16,972 bases of DNA. Origin: Actinomycetes bacterium. GTDB lineage: Bacteria; Actinomycetota; Acidimicrobiia; Acidimicrobiales; SZUA-35. The notes beneath the pieces are model-generated. The model was given only the letters and a program-made list of their open reading frames with translations, was not told the origin of the DNA and searched no databases. A program made the position numbers and the translations under genes. The DNA is taken from the NCBI GenBank assembly GCA_024227975.1, contig JAAETV010000483.1:1-16972 (forward strand), in the 5' to 3' direction. Of this stretch, positions 1 through 7,941 are shown piece after piece (the stretch's first letter is position 1; every line of letters starts with the position of its first letter).

Positions 1-2588
1 GCGAGATCATTCTCCCAACCCTGGTCAGGCTCGCCCCAGACTTCAGCTGCTTCGACCTTGACGAAGCGGCGCCTGTCCACCACGGCCAAGGCACCAACAG
101 CCCCGAACCCAATCAGGGTGGCGAGTATGGCCAGCCAGTCGATGGCCGTGCGGCCATATTGCAGCTCGACGCTGGTCTCGGTTGGGACAACCACCATCAG
201 GTTCGGACCGATCCGCCAGGGACCGTCGGCCCCATCGACCCCCCAGTTGGGGAAGTACGAGGCCTTGACCAGAACAGGGGTGCCAACTTGGTCCACGGTA
301 AAGGAGATACGCGATCGCTCGATAACGACACTGCTGACCGTTGCCGGATCGATGGACTCCCCCTCCAATGGAATCAGGGTTGAGACCCGCGCCCAATCAT
401 TGGGCCCGTCCTCGGCCGGCAACGCCCGGAACTTGCTCGGGTCGTTGTAGAAGGTGATGGCTTGGCTGACCCAGCCCGTGTCAAAGCGGGTGGCCAGTTC
501 GCCCGCCTCCTCTTCACTCTGACCATTGACCACTATCGGTTCCCAAGCCAGCCCCTCGACCAGGTCGCTCCCCCCGACCTCGAACACGACGAAGGGCTGA
601 GCCTCACCGACCTCGACCAGGTCAGGATGGTCGCGAGCGGCGGCGATCGACTCGTCGGTCTGAGCCATGTAGTAGCGAACCCCCGTGACCTGGAGCTGCT
701 CGATTCCATTCTGGATGTTGAAGCCCTGGTACGGAAGGTCGCGCTGCGCCCGTGAGGGGCTCTTGGAGAGCACACTCTGATTGAGGAAGTGGAACGGGGT
801 CGTTGCTGAAGACTCGAAGTAGAGGCCCTCCATGGAGCCGATGCATCCGTCGGTCCAATGGGGTAGCAACATCAGAGCCATGGGTGTCCCATAGCGATCG
901 AGGTCGCTGCTGTACTCCCACATCGCCCGACCACACCCGTTCACCTCGCCAATCTGTCCCATGGCGGTGACCACGTCGTGGTACTCGCGATACGACGGCT
1001 TGCGCTCATACCCCGAGTAGTTCCAGGCGGTCCAGGTCGGAACGATGCTCCGAGCATGGGAGGTGAATGCCAGCCAGCGGTAGGTGCCGTCATCGCTTGT
1101 GACCCCGAAGGGTAGGAATCGCAGTGGAACCCCTACCGCAATGATGCCAGCCAGGAGTCCGACGACGCTGGAGGCGACGATGACGCGGTGATCAGGTCGA
1201 GCGAAGTTCTCGCTGATCCCCATAGCGATGAAGCGTACGACCATGGCCACCCCCACGGCGGCCAGCACATAGACCGACAAGTAGTAGAAGGGGAGGAGGC
1301 GGGCGTTCCACAACGGCCCTTCGCCGAGATTGGCGACAGCGGCCCCGAACACCAGCCCAGTCGTGGTGAACAGGACCCCGATCCTCTCCCGTTGGGCAAT
1401 AGAGGTGACGGCCCCTACCGCAGCCAGGGGCAGGGCCACCTTCATGGGCACCGTCAACATCGCAGGACCGACCTCGTTGAGGCGCTCCCATCCCATGTCG
1501 TTGAAAAAGGGTTCACGGAAGTAGAAAGGCAATAACCAGAAGGCCGACAGCAGGATTGCCGTCGGCCCGGTGATGAGCAACCAGGTGGCGCGGGCCTTGA
1601 CTTCGGGCTCAGCCAGAATGACAGCGGCGAATGTCACCAGTGCAGCAACGACGGCCAACACTGACACCGCCCCCGAGGTCCCTTCGGCGAAGGCGACCGG
1701 GAGCAAGGCCATTGCTACCCCGGTAGCCAAGGGCCACAAGCGTGGAACTCCCCGGCCCATGATCACGATGGCAATAGCCGCCACCATCAAGAAGAACACC
1801 GGGATCAGGTGGGTCAGAGCGACCAGGGAGATGGCGATGGCAGCACGGGCCCGCAGGGTGTTGCCATCCATGCCTCGAAAGATCAATCCAATGGCCAGCA
1901 AGGTGATGCTGAGGCTGATGGAGAAGGCGAATTCGCCGGCCAAGGTCGACGCAATGTTGCCGCCGTAGATAGTGAAATTCGTATCGAACAAGAAGATCAG
2001 GGAAGCGACACTGATGAAGGCAGGAACCGGCTCAGGTGCCCGCGCCAGGCGACACATGGCCCAGGCGGCCAGGGGAAAGGTGATCAGTCCCACCACGCTG
2101 ACGAGCTTGAAAGCCACGCCGTAGGGAACAGCCAGGAGAAGCAGAGCCGAGATCACGGCCAGCAATCGGTAGTGGCGAGCATGGTCCGAGTCCTTGGTGA
2201 ACCAGAACGTACCGCCAATGATCAAGGCCACAATCGGCAATCCAAGGAGCAGACCGAAACCGCCATTGATGATGACTATGGCCAACGACGGGATGACCAT
2301 GTAGAAGTGGAAGGCAGGAAAGCCTGCGTACCAGTCAGGGGTCCACCCGGTGAGACGCCCCTGGCCAAGTAGGTGATCGCGCAGGTAGGCGGGGCCCCAG
2401 ACATGGGCTCCCATGTCGCCACCAGCCGGTGTGGTGTTGGCTAGGAGTAGATCCGGTCGCATCTGAAGGAACACGAAGATACTGCAGGCGACCGCGACCC
2501 CGAGACCGACCATGGCAGGGACAGCCATACGTCGCCGAGCCCCCTCACCATGGGGGGCTCGTTCGCTACGAGGCGCGAGAGTTCGCAT
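1..2588 (-). CDS. Large polytopic membrane protein, PTPS-related / GT-C glycosyltransferase-like (3' end beyond window)
   Basis: This reading frame is open without a stop from the start region to the left edge, giving about 862 visible residues; the C-terminus is missing. With the ATG at 2588, an Arg-rich stretch precedes the first membrane helix. Next comes an extracytoplasmic loop with a GGDMGAH motif (Asp about 58, His about 62), then PDWYAGFPAFHFY (about 84-96), many hydrophobic helices, and an YGGNIASTLAGEFAFS segment (about 208-223). From about 560 there is a large soluble, presumably extracytoplasmic region with GVRYYMA (about 636) and SYFPNW (about 777). A last helix (about 815-835) is followed by DRRR, which suggests a cytoplasmic C-terminus. 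This plan resembles the '6-pyruvoyl-tetrahydropterin synthase-related' membrane proteins (PF10131-like) and GT-C transferases, in which an acidic residue in the first outer loop is catalytic. Sugar transfer from a polyprenyl-phosphate donor is inference. Alternative starts are ATG 2528, which has GAGGGGG upstream, and GTG 2612. It lies 52 bp after the zinc-ribbon gene and is probably cotranscribed with it. Confidence 0.72.
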   Translation of the reverse strand, partial: MRTLAPRSERAPHGEGARRRMAVPAMVGLGVAVACSIFVFLQMRPDLLLANTTPAGGDMGAHVWGPAYLRDHLLGQGRLTGWTPDWYAGFPAFHFYMVIPSLAIVIINGGFGLLLGLPIVALIIGGTFWFTKDSDHARHYRLLAVISALLLLAVPYGVAFKLVSVVGLITFPLAAWAMCRLARAPEPVPAFISVASLIFLFDTNFTIYGGNIASTLAGEFAFSISLSITLLAIGLIFRGMDGNTLRARAAIAISLVALTHLIPVFFLMVAAIAIVIMGRGVPRLWPLATGVAMALLPVAFAEGTSGAVSVLAVVAALVTFAAVILAEPEVKARATWLLITGPTAILLSAFWLLPFYFREPFFNDMGWERLNEVGPAMLTVPMKVALPLAAVGAVTSIAQRERIGVLFTTTGLVFGAAVANLGEGPLWNARLLPFYYLSVYVLAAVGVAMVVRFIAMGISENFARPDHRVIVASSVVGLLAGIIAVGVPLRFLPFGVTSDDGTYRWLAFTSHARSIVPTWTAWNYSGYERKPSYREYHDVVTAMGQIGEVNGCGRAMWEYSSDLDRYGTPMALMLLPHWTDGCIGSMEGLYFESSATTPFHFLNQSVLSKSPSRAQRDLPYQGFNIQNGIEQLQVTGVRYYMAQTDESIAAARDHPDLVEVGEAQPFVVFEVGGSDLVEGLAWEPIVVNGQSEEEAGELATRFDTGWVSQAITFYNDPSKFRALPAEDGPNDWARVSTLIPLEGESIDPATVSSVVIERSRISFTVDQVGTPVLVKASYFPNWGVDGADGPWRIGPNLMVVVPTETSVELQYGRTAIDWLAILATLIGFGAVGALAVVDRRRFVKVEAAEVWGEPDQGWENDL

Positions 2589-2640
2589 TGCTGCTGGCCG
2601 GGTGGCTGTCACCAGCTACAGACTATTGACTTCTTGGCGT

Positions 2641-2853
2641 TCAGCGGCGTCGGCCCGCGTGTTCCCCGACTTCGGCCAACGCCTGCTGGAGATCAATCTG
2701 GGTTCCAGCCAGATGCCACCGCCTGGTGTCGCAACGCTGGCACGACTCCATTACGAGATCATTTCCGTCAACCGTCATGCGAATCGTCACCAATTCGATG
2801 GTGCATGCCTCACACTTCTTCGGTTCGCCAACCGTTGTTCCCGATCCACTCAT
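2641..2853 (-). CDS. Small four-cysteine zinc-ribbon protein (70 aa), function unknown
   Basis: The protein has two CxxC knuckles, Cys14/Cys17 and Cys38/Cys41, about 20 residues apart, which is the usual spacing of a zinc ribbon. The second knuckle sits in ESCQRCDTRRWHLAG, with a strongly basic and aromatic end. The last 20 residues look helical (Leu/Ala/Glu-rich) and end in RRR. There is no membrane segment or signal peptide, so it should be cytosolic. A good Shine-Dalgarno sequence directly before the ATG supports this as a real gene despite its size. It is sandwiched between a CPBP-type protease and a giant envelope membrane protein, all on the same strand. I do not recognise a named family. 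It could bind nucleic acid, act as a regulator, or be an adaptor for its membrane-protein neighbour; the sequence does not decide among these. Confidence 0.75.
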   Translation of the reverse strand: MSGSGTTVGEPKKCEACTIELVTIRMTVDGNDLVMESCQRCDTRRWHLAGTQIDLQQALAEVGEHAGRRR

Positions 2854-2857
2854 AGTG

Positions 2858-2866
2858 CCCCTTCTC
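2858..2866 (-). promoter_or_regulatory. Ribosome binding site of the zinc-ribbon gene
   Basis: On the minus strand GAGAAGGGG ends 4 nt before the ATG at 2853. It is one of the clearest Shine-Dalgarno sequences in the window. It fixes the start of the 70-residue protein and argues that the small frame is translated. Confidence 0.65.
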
Positions 2867-2976
2867 TACCCATCGCGGTCCCTGGTCATCCCCTCCGTAC
2901 CGGTCGGCATCGGTTCGGTTCGACTGAGGGTGGGGCATCGATTGGGTCAGGATTTGGGTCGTGCGCCCTAGGGGCC

Positions 2977-3687
2977 TCAGAGCCAGCCGAGCAGGACCAG
3001 AGTGGTGGCGTTGAAGCCAACGTGAAGAGCAACTGCAGGAGCCAACCGACCGGTACGCACGACGATGGTGGCCGCAATCGCACCGAACACGAACAGCCCG
3101 GGTAGCACAATCAGCTCACGGTGGATGGCCGCGAACACCAGTGACGAGATGATGACGGCCGGGACCGAGCCCAACCAGCGCTCCAATGACCGCAGGAGAA
3201 GGCCACGAAAGAACAACTCCTCGACCAGGGGGGCCATGACGGCGGCCGACAATGCAAACAACGCACCCTCCAGTGGACTGTCGATGCTCTCGATCAGTTC
3301 ACGAGCCGATTCGCTGGGGTCGGTATCGACCAGTTTTGAGATGGGGAAGTACAGCACCGGCAAGAGAGCGATCTGAACCAGGATCCCAGCCACCAGCCCA
3401 AGAGGAATGTCGAGAGGCACCAGCCTCACTCCGAAGTCGACGACAGGCCCTCTCCCTTTCAACCGAGAAACCAGGACCGGGCCACCTCCGTAGCCGATCC
3501 ACAGGCCGATATTGGCTCCGACCAGCAGGGAGATGGGCAAGGGGTCTGGGACGGTGCCGCCATAGAAGGCCACGATCAACAAGCCAGCCCAAACGAAGCC
3601 GACCACCTGGGTCCCCAGTAGAACCAGGACGGCATCCGATGTTCCCCACCGCACCTGGTTGTCGATGGCCGTCTCATCGGTTCGCAT
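2977..3687 (-). CDS. CPBP family intramembrane metalloprotease (Abi/CAAX-protease-like)
   Basis: The product is a 236-residue polytopic membrane protein with the three CPBP (PF02517) motifs. Motif 1 is EELFFR (Glu156, Glu157, Arg161). Motif 2 is FAAIH with His189. Motif 3 is HVGFN with His222 and Asn226. In this family these residues form a glutamate-type intramembrane protease site. Bacterial members process or protect membrane peptides, act as bacteriocin immunity factors, or have no known substrate; no substrate is evident here. The start at ATG 3687 gives a typical length. A 19-residue longer form from TTG 3744 is open, but its extension is Pro-rich and unlike the family. Neither start has a Shine-Dalgarno sequence; each has a TANNNT hexamer 5-8 nt upstream (3696-3701 or 3750-3755), as in leaderless transcripts. 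It is divergent from ftsH and is followed by the zinc-ribbon gene after 123 bp, in which no terminator is evident. Confidence 0.88.
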   Translation of the reverse strand: MRTDETAIDNQVRWGTSDAVLVLLGTQVVGFVWAGLLIVAFYGGTVPDPLPISLLVGANIGLWIGYGGGPVLVSRLKGRGPVVDFGVRLVPLDIPLGLVAGILVQIALLPVLYFPISKLVDTDPSESARELIESIDSPLEGALFALSAAVMAPLVEELFFRGLLLRSLERWLGSVPAVIISSLVFAAIHRELIVLPGLFVFGAIAATIVVRTGRLAPAVALHVGFNATTLVLLGWL

Positions 3688-3842
3688 CGGAGGTGACCGT
3701 ACCGGGAACGCGGGGCCTGAGGTGGGGGTTAGGTGTGCATCCAACCGAGAATCTATTCAAATCGCCAGGCCTGCGCCGAACAGAGTGTGATGAAGCCCTG
3801 GCCGACACGTGATGTCAGGCCGCCGTCAATTAGGCTGGTTCT
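3688..3842. promoter_or_regulatory. Divergent intergenic region between the CPBP protease gene and ftsH
   Basis: This 155-bp gap must hold promoters for both directions. On the plus strand TAGGCT at 3831-3836 lies 6 nt before the ftsH ATG. On the minus strand TACGGT (3701-3696) lies 8 nt before ATG 3687, and TAGATT (3755-3750) lies 5 nt before the alternative TTG 3744. No convincing TTGACA-like -35 element or Shine-Dalgarno sequence is visible. If the longer TTG-started CPBP form is used, the gap shrinks to 98 bp. Confidence 0.45.
3831..3836 (+). promoter_or_regulatory. Candidate -10 element (TAGGCT) of a leaderless ftsH transcript
   Basis: TAGGCT matches the actinobacterial TANNNT -10 pattern and ends 6 nt before the ftsH ATG. 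That would place the transcript's first base at or next to the start codon. No Shine-Dalgarno sequence is present, which fits leaderless translation. No clear -35 element was seen, so this remains a prediction. Confidence 0.4.
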
Positions 3843-5792
3843 ATGAGCAAGCAAGGGTCTACCCCGCCATCGACCCCGGAGAAAGGTAATCAGCGCGTCC
3901 CTGGTCGCTCTGAAGGTGGCTGGCCCCGCTGGTCAGCCTGGATCGTCGTCGGCATCCTGATCGCCCTGCTAGCCGCGGCTGGCACGCTCAACACCGAGGA
4001 CTCGACCGAGGTCGCGTACACCGATCTGCTGGCTGACATCGAGAACGGGGAGGTGGAGTCGATCAAGTACGACAACACCAACGCTGGCATCACTGGCGTC
4101 CGGACCGACGGTGAGACGTTCCGCACGACAGGGCCCAGCCCCATCCCCGATGAACACCTGGCCCTGATCGAGGCTGGCGACGTCGAGATCGTCTTCGAGA
4201 CGCCTACCGGCAACTTCTTCTTGAACCTGCTGCCCTTGTTCCTCCCTTTCTTGATCATCATCGGGTTCTTCTGGTGGATGGCTCGGCGTCAGCAATCGCA
4301 GATGGGCGGCATCATGTCCATCGGCCGGAGCAAGGCCAAGACCTACTCCTCGGAGCGACCCGGGACCAGCTTCAGCGACGTCGCCGGCTATGCCAGCGTC
4401 AAGAAGGAGATCACCGAGGTCGTCGACTTCTTGAAAGAACCCGCCAAGTTCGCTGAAATCGGAGCCCGCATCCCCAAGGGTGTCCTCCTGGTTGGTCCAC
4501 CCGGAACAGGCAAGACCCTGATCGCACGGGCTGTCGCCGGCGAGGCCGGCGTCCCCTTTTTGTCAGTCACCGGTTCGGACTTCATGGAGATGTTCGTCGG
4601 GGTTGGGGCGAGCCGGGTCCGGGACCTGTTCAATGAAGCCCGAAAGATGGGGCGAGCCATCATCTTCGTCGACGAGATCGACTCGATCGGGCGTAAGCGT
4701 GGTGCCGGCCTCGGTGGGGGTCACGACGAACGGGAGCAGACACTCAACCAGATGCTGTCGGAGATGGACGGCTTTGAAGCCACCGAGGGCATTGTCATGA
4801 TGGCGGCAACGAACCGGCCAGACATCCTCGACCCGGCCCTCCTCCGCCCCGGCCGTTTCGATCGGCAGGTCGTCGTCCCCCTTCCCGAGCTGGACGACCG
4901 CAAGGAGATCCTGGCCGTCCACATCAAGCACAAGCGGATGGCTGAAGATGTCGATGTGGATGTGATCGCCAGGGGTACCCCCGGTATGAGTGGTGCCGAC
5001 CTGGCCAATCTGGTCAACGAGGCAGCCCTGTTCGCAGTCAGAAATGGAGAGAGCAAGGTCCACGCTCGCCATTTCGACATGGCCCGGGACAGGGTGATCA
5101 TGGGGGTCAAGCGAGACTCCCTCGTCATGTCCGAATCCGAGCGGGAGATGACGGCCTACCATGAGGCCGGACACGCCCTCTGCGCCGCCGTCCTCCCCGA
5201 ATACGACCCGCTCCACAAGGTCACCATCATCCCAACCGGCATGGCCCTTGGGGTGACCATGACCCTGCCTGAGGAGGACCGTCACTCGATCCGCCGCAGC
5301 CACGCTGAGAACATGATCGTGATGATGCTGGGCGGTCGCAACGCCGAGGACCTGGTCTTCGGCGTCGTCTCCTCTGGCGCCGGCGATGATCTCCAGAAGG
5401 CAACCGGTCTGGCTCGACGTATGGTCCGGGAGTGGGGAATGTCGGACAAGGTCGGTCCTATGGCCTTCGGCGGTGGAGGACCCGTCTTCCTCGGTGAGGA
5501 CATGTTGCAGTCCAAGGAGTACTCCGAGGATGTTGCCAGCCTCATCGACACCGAGATCCAGCGGCTCTTGATCAATCAGGAGGTGCGTTGCCGTCAGCTC
5601 CTGACCGACAACCGGAAGGCGTTGAACCTCATCGCCCGCGGCCTACTCGAGCACGAGACACTCAGCGGCACCGAGGTCAACCGGCTGATCAGGGTTGCAG
5701 GCGGCCACGGGGACACGATGGAGCCTGCCGGCGACTCGATCCCTCCCATCGATGACACGGTGTCGTCGTCGACCAGCAGCTTCGACGGCTAG
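3843..5792 (+). CDS. ftsH: ATP-dependent zinc metalloprotease FtsH
   Basis: This 649-residue protein has the complete FtsH order of domains. A cytoplasmic N-terminus is followed by TM1 (about 31-49), a short extracytoplasmic domain (about 50-125) and TM2 (about 126-146). The AAA+ domain has Walker A GPPGTGKT (218-225), pore loop FVG (251-253), Walker B IIFVDEID (273-280) and a second region of homology ending in RPGRFDR (335-341). The peptidase domain has the zinc motif HEAGH (440-444), and Asp516 in GAGDDL is the expected third ligand. As a membrane hexamer it extracts and degrades misassembled membrane proteins and some regulators. All catalytic residues are present and the length is normal. 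The C-terminus ends in an acidic, Ser-rich tail, which is usual for variable FtsH ends. The gene stands alone: it is divergent from the CPBP protease gene and convergent with the thioredoxin-like gene. The start lacks a Shine-Dalgarno sequence and may be leaderless. Confidence 0.98.
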   Translation: MSKQGSTPPSTPEKGNQRVPGRSEGGWPRWSAWIVVGILIALLAAAGTLNTEDSTEVAYTDLLADIENGEVESIKYDNTNAGITGVRTDGETFRTTGPSPIPDEHLALIEAGDVEIVFETPTGNFFLNLLPLFLPFLIIIGFFWWMARRQQSQMGGIMSIGRSKAKTYSSERPGTSFSDVAGYASVKKEITEVVDFLKEPAKFAEIGARIPKGVLLVGPPGTGKTLIARAVAGEAGVPFLSVTGSDFMEMFVGVGASRVRDLFNEARKMGRAIIFVDEIDSIGRKRGAGLGGGHDEREQTLNQMLSEMDGFEATEGIVMMAATNRPDILDPALLRPGRFDRQVVVPLPELDDRKEILAVHIKHKRMAEDVDVDVIARGTPGMSGADLANLVNEAALFAVRNGESKVHARHFDMARDRVIMGVKRDSLVMSESEREMTAYHEAGHALCAAVLPEYDPLHKVTIIPTGMALGVTMTLPEEDRHSIRRSHAENMIVMMLGGRNAEDLVFGVVSSGAGDDLQKATGLARRMVREWGMSDKVGPMAFGGGGPVFLGEDMLQSKEYSEDVASLIDTEIQRLLINQEVRCRQLLTDNRKALNLIARGLLEHETLSGTEVNRLIRVAGGHGDTMEPAGDSIPPIDDTVSSSTSSFDG

Positions 5793-5803
5793 CAAACCCT
5801 AGC
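5788..5803. other. Short inverted repeat carrying both convergent stop codons
   Basis: GCTAG (5788-5792) and CTAGC (5799-5803) form a 5-bp stem around a 6-nt loop. The TAG of ftsH lies in the left arm and the TAG of the leftward thioredoxin-like gene lies in the right arm. There is no U-tract and the stem is weak, so it is at best a minor bidirectional transcription end signal. Confidence 0.25.
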
Positions 5804-6272
5804 TCTGGCTCTCTTCGTTCAGATCACCTGCTTCATCTGCACCGTCGGGTACCGGGACACCTATCGCGACCAGAGCTTCAGTCAGTTGGTGAGGGGTGAT
5901 GGGACCAAAGAAGGCCTGCACCACCACCCCATTCTCATCGGCGACGATGGTGGTCGGAACACCGTCGATCCGATAGCGCTGGTGTAGCTCCGGGTCGAGC
6001 TGTACATCGACCCGTTGGGCCACGAAGGCCCCGGCCAGCACACCAAGCACAGCCTCGATAGCTTCCCAGGCCCGAGGGCAAGTGTCACAGGTGGCCGAGG
6101 CGAACAGGACGACCAGCAACTGGCCCGGTGAGTTGACGAAATCATCACGGTCGAGCTGGGTCGGGGACCGGTAGCTGGGAGCAGTGGGTGGGTCAGGACG
6201 GCGCCGTTGAAGGACGACGGCGATGGCGATAGCGACCATGGTCAGTGCTACGAGTGCAATCAGACGGATCAT
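5799..6272 (-). CDS. Membrane-anchored thioredoxin-fold protein with CDTC motif
   Basis: This 157-residue protein has one N-terminal membrane helix (about 4-21), then RRR (23-25) and a Pro-rich linker, then a thioredoxin-like domain from about 50. VVLFASATCDTC carries the CxxC pair Cys62/Cys65 in the expected place after a beta strand. GVPTT has the cis-proline Pro106 that faces the active site in thioredoxins. FFGPITPHQLTEAL is the usual last strand and helix. The active-site pair reads CDTC, not the CGPC of classical thioredoxin, so redox potential or partner choice may differ. The charge pattern (few positive residues before the helix, RRR after it) suggests the domain could face the cytoplasm, unlike secreted TlpA/ResA proteins. 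It is the last gene of the GT2-DUF5719 unit, 55 bp after the DUF5719 stop. The ATG has no clear ribosome binding site. The substrate is unknown. Confidence 0.82.
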   Translation of the reverse strand: MIRLIALVALTMVAIAIAVVLQRRRPDPPTAPSYRSPTQLDRDDFVNSPGQLLVVLFASATCDTCPRAWEAIEAVLGVLAGAFVAQRVDVQLDPELHQRYRIDGVPTTIVADENGVVVQAFFGPITPHQLTEALVAIGVPVPDGADEAGDLNEESQS

Positions 6273-6327
6273 GGTTCGACACTTACGCCGACAGTGACGC
6301 TTGGGATCTGGGTGTCGGGGAGGGCGC

Positions 6328-7941
6328 TCATTGGTCGACCGTTGGGATCCCGGGCACGACTGCCATCCTCTGGGCCAGGTCTACGACCTGAGCCTCGACT
6401 GATATTGGGGCATCAGAGGTCACGACGATCGAGGCACCAGCGGCCGAGATCGGCAGGGGCACGATGGAGCGACCTCCGGGCGGGACCGAAGCTCGGAATG
6501 GGCCCTGGAGCTCGCCATTGACGAGGGCCTTGATCTCGACCGCAGCTTCCCGGGTAGAGGCTACGATGATCACGGTGGCGTCCGGACTGGGGGTGGCTAC
6601 CCAGGGGATGACCCAGCGATCTGACACGATCTCGGTACCTCGGCTCGTTGCCACCCCGGCGTCGGCTGTCGGCTGGGCCAGTTCCGACGCCCGCCCCCCC
6701 AGGATGCCCGGTACGTCGAGCTCACCCTCGATCCCCGGTTCTGATCCGAGGTTCGACTCGTCGGATCCCGGGTCGGTCTCGACCACTGACTCACCTTCAG
6801 TGGGAGCGACCTCGGTCCCGCCGGCCCCTATCAGGCTGGTGTCGACCTTGGCTGCGAAGTGCCAGCGCTCGACCACGACTGGGACATCATTGGTCGAGGT
6901 CACGCTGACCCCCACCTCGTAGGGAAGACGGAGACCGAACCGGCCAGCCTCGATCCCCAGATCGACGATCTCGAAGCGACCCGGCAGCAGCTCACGAGGA
7001 ATCGAGCCGAGCCCATAGAGGGAACGATCAGTGGGATTGACGGGCCACAGCTGGATATCAACGGTTGCCGAGTCCTCGTCGCTCGGGTTGAACACGATGA
7101 CCCGATCGTCTCCGCTCTCATGGATCCGACCAGCCGGCAGCATCCACGACAGAGCCGGGTTCACTACCCCCAGTTGGAGGGCGGCGCCCGAGGGCCCGAG
7201 GTCACCATTGAGGGTCTGGAGCCGCTCGACCACCAGGCGACCCCGCGCCGTTGTGATGGAGGTGGCAACCGCCTCCTCGCGGGCGATGTAGGACTCGATC
7301 TCAACGATCTCAACCGAGTTGGCCGAGATCACGCCGCCTTGCAGATCGGCGGGACGTCGAGGGCGACCGGCCGAGCGGTAGAACTCGATGTTGTAGACGA
7401 CGTCCTCAGGGAAGGGATTCATCAGGACGAGGTAATTCCGCGAATCACGAGTGGTGCGTCCGCTGGCGAACAGCCACGAGTTGGAGACATGGGTGGCGCA
7501 TGGTCCCTCGGCTCGCCCTGCGGAGGTATCGACTGAGTGGCTGACGACGCCATTGCCACCGATGATCTCGACCACTGCGCCCGCAACGTCGGCCTGAGAA
7601 ACCCCGGAGAGGGCAACCTCGCGGGTCGAGAGTGGGGCCATGTCGATACGGATGGTCGGTCCCTTACCGGCATCGGTCAGGATGTTCACGCTGGCCGTTG
7701 CCGTGTCGTCGCTCAGGTTCGAGATCTGGAGCTTGTGATCAGCGAAACCGCCCGGCGAGCTCGAGCCGACCGGGCAGTACCAAGCCCCGTCGAGTCGAGG
7801 GGGATCGCTGACCGATGGTGAGATCAGGGGACGATCAGAGATAGCAGCCACCTCGGCTGGCCGGCTGTCGACCCGGTCGTAGAGTATCCCGGCCACAAGT
7901 AGCCCGAGAACGACGAAGAGGAGCGACGCTCGAACGATCAC
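6328..7941 (-). CDS. DUF5719-like secreted/anchored protein, function unknown
   Basis: This 537-residue protein has an N-terminal hydrophobic segment (about 5-20) after MIVR, followed by an acidic stretch, so the bulk should be exported and either anchored or cleaved. The body is beta-rich with repeating Asn-Pro/Val-rich modules. Landmarks are GAWYCPVGS near 52-60, NPFPED near 175, a single Cys148 that could pair with Cys56, and NPSDED near 285. An acidic low-complexity linker (about 375-415) divides it from a last beta domain (about 425-530). WYCP, the length and the position behind a giant GT2 gene match actinobacterial DUF5719 proteins as I know them. It starts with GTG, and the GTGA overlap with the upstream stop implies translational coupling and a shared job. 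No catalytic motif is visible. A carbohydrate-binding or accessory role for the glycosyltransferase is inference. Confidence 0.75.
   Translation of the reverse strand: MIVRASLLFVVLGLLVAGILYDRVDSRPAEVAAISDRPLISPSVSDPPRLDGAWYCPVGSSSPGGFADHKLQISNLSDDTATASVNILTDAGKGPTIRIDMAPLSTREVALSGVSQADVAGAVVEIIGGNGVVSHSVDTSAGRAEGPCATHVSNSWLFASGRTTRDSRNYLVLMNPFPEDVVYNIEFYRSAGRPRRPADLQGGVISANSVEIVEIESYIAREEAVATSITTARGRLVVERLQTLNGDLGPSGAALQLGVVNPALSWMLPAGRIHESGDDRVIVFNPSDEDSATVDIQLWPVNPTDRSLYGLGSIPRELLPGRFEIVDLGIEAGRFGLRLPYEVGVSVTSTNDVPVVVERWHFAAKVDTSLIGAGGTEVAPTEGESVVETDPGSDESNLGSEPGIEGELDVPGILGGRASELAQPTADAGVATSRGTEIVSDRWVIPWVATPSPDATVIIVASTREAAVEIKALVNGELQGPFRASVPPGGRSIVPLPISAAGASIVVTSDAPISVEAQVVDLAQRMAVVPGIPTVDQ

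Noticed and set aside
1809..2372. Plus-strand open frame of 187 codons in the left region
   Set aside because: Its product is a Gln/Asp/Gly-rich shadow. The minus-strand frame gives a coherent polytopic membrane protein across the same bases.
2967..2974. Palindrome CCCTAGGG just after the CPBP stop as a terminator
   Set aside because: It is loopless and only 8 bp, with no U-tract. It could be chance in GC-rich DNA.
2977..3687. CPBP protease as an abortive-infection (Abi) defence gene
   Set aside because: The family name overlaps, but no defence neighbour is present and most CPBP members are not linked to phage resistance.
4563..5303. Long antisense open frame opposite ftsH (246 codons)
   Set aside because: It is a mirror of G/C-biased third codon positions in a clear ftsH gene, with no recognisable domain.
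6859..7536. Plus-strand open frame of 225 codons opposite the DUF5719 gene
   Set aside because: It has low-complexity charged composition with no family features. The minus-strand gene is coupled to GT2 and has a sensible signal segment.
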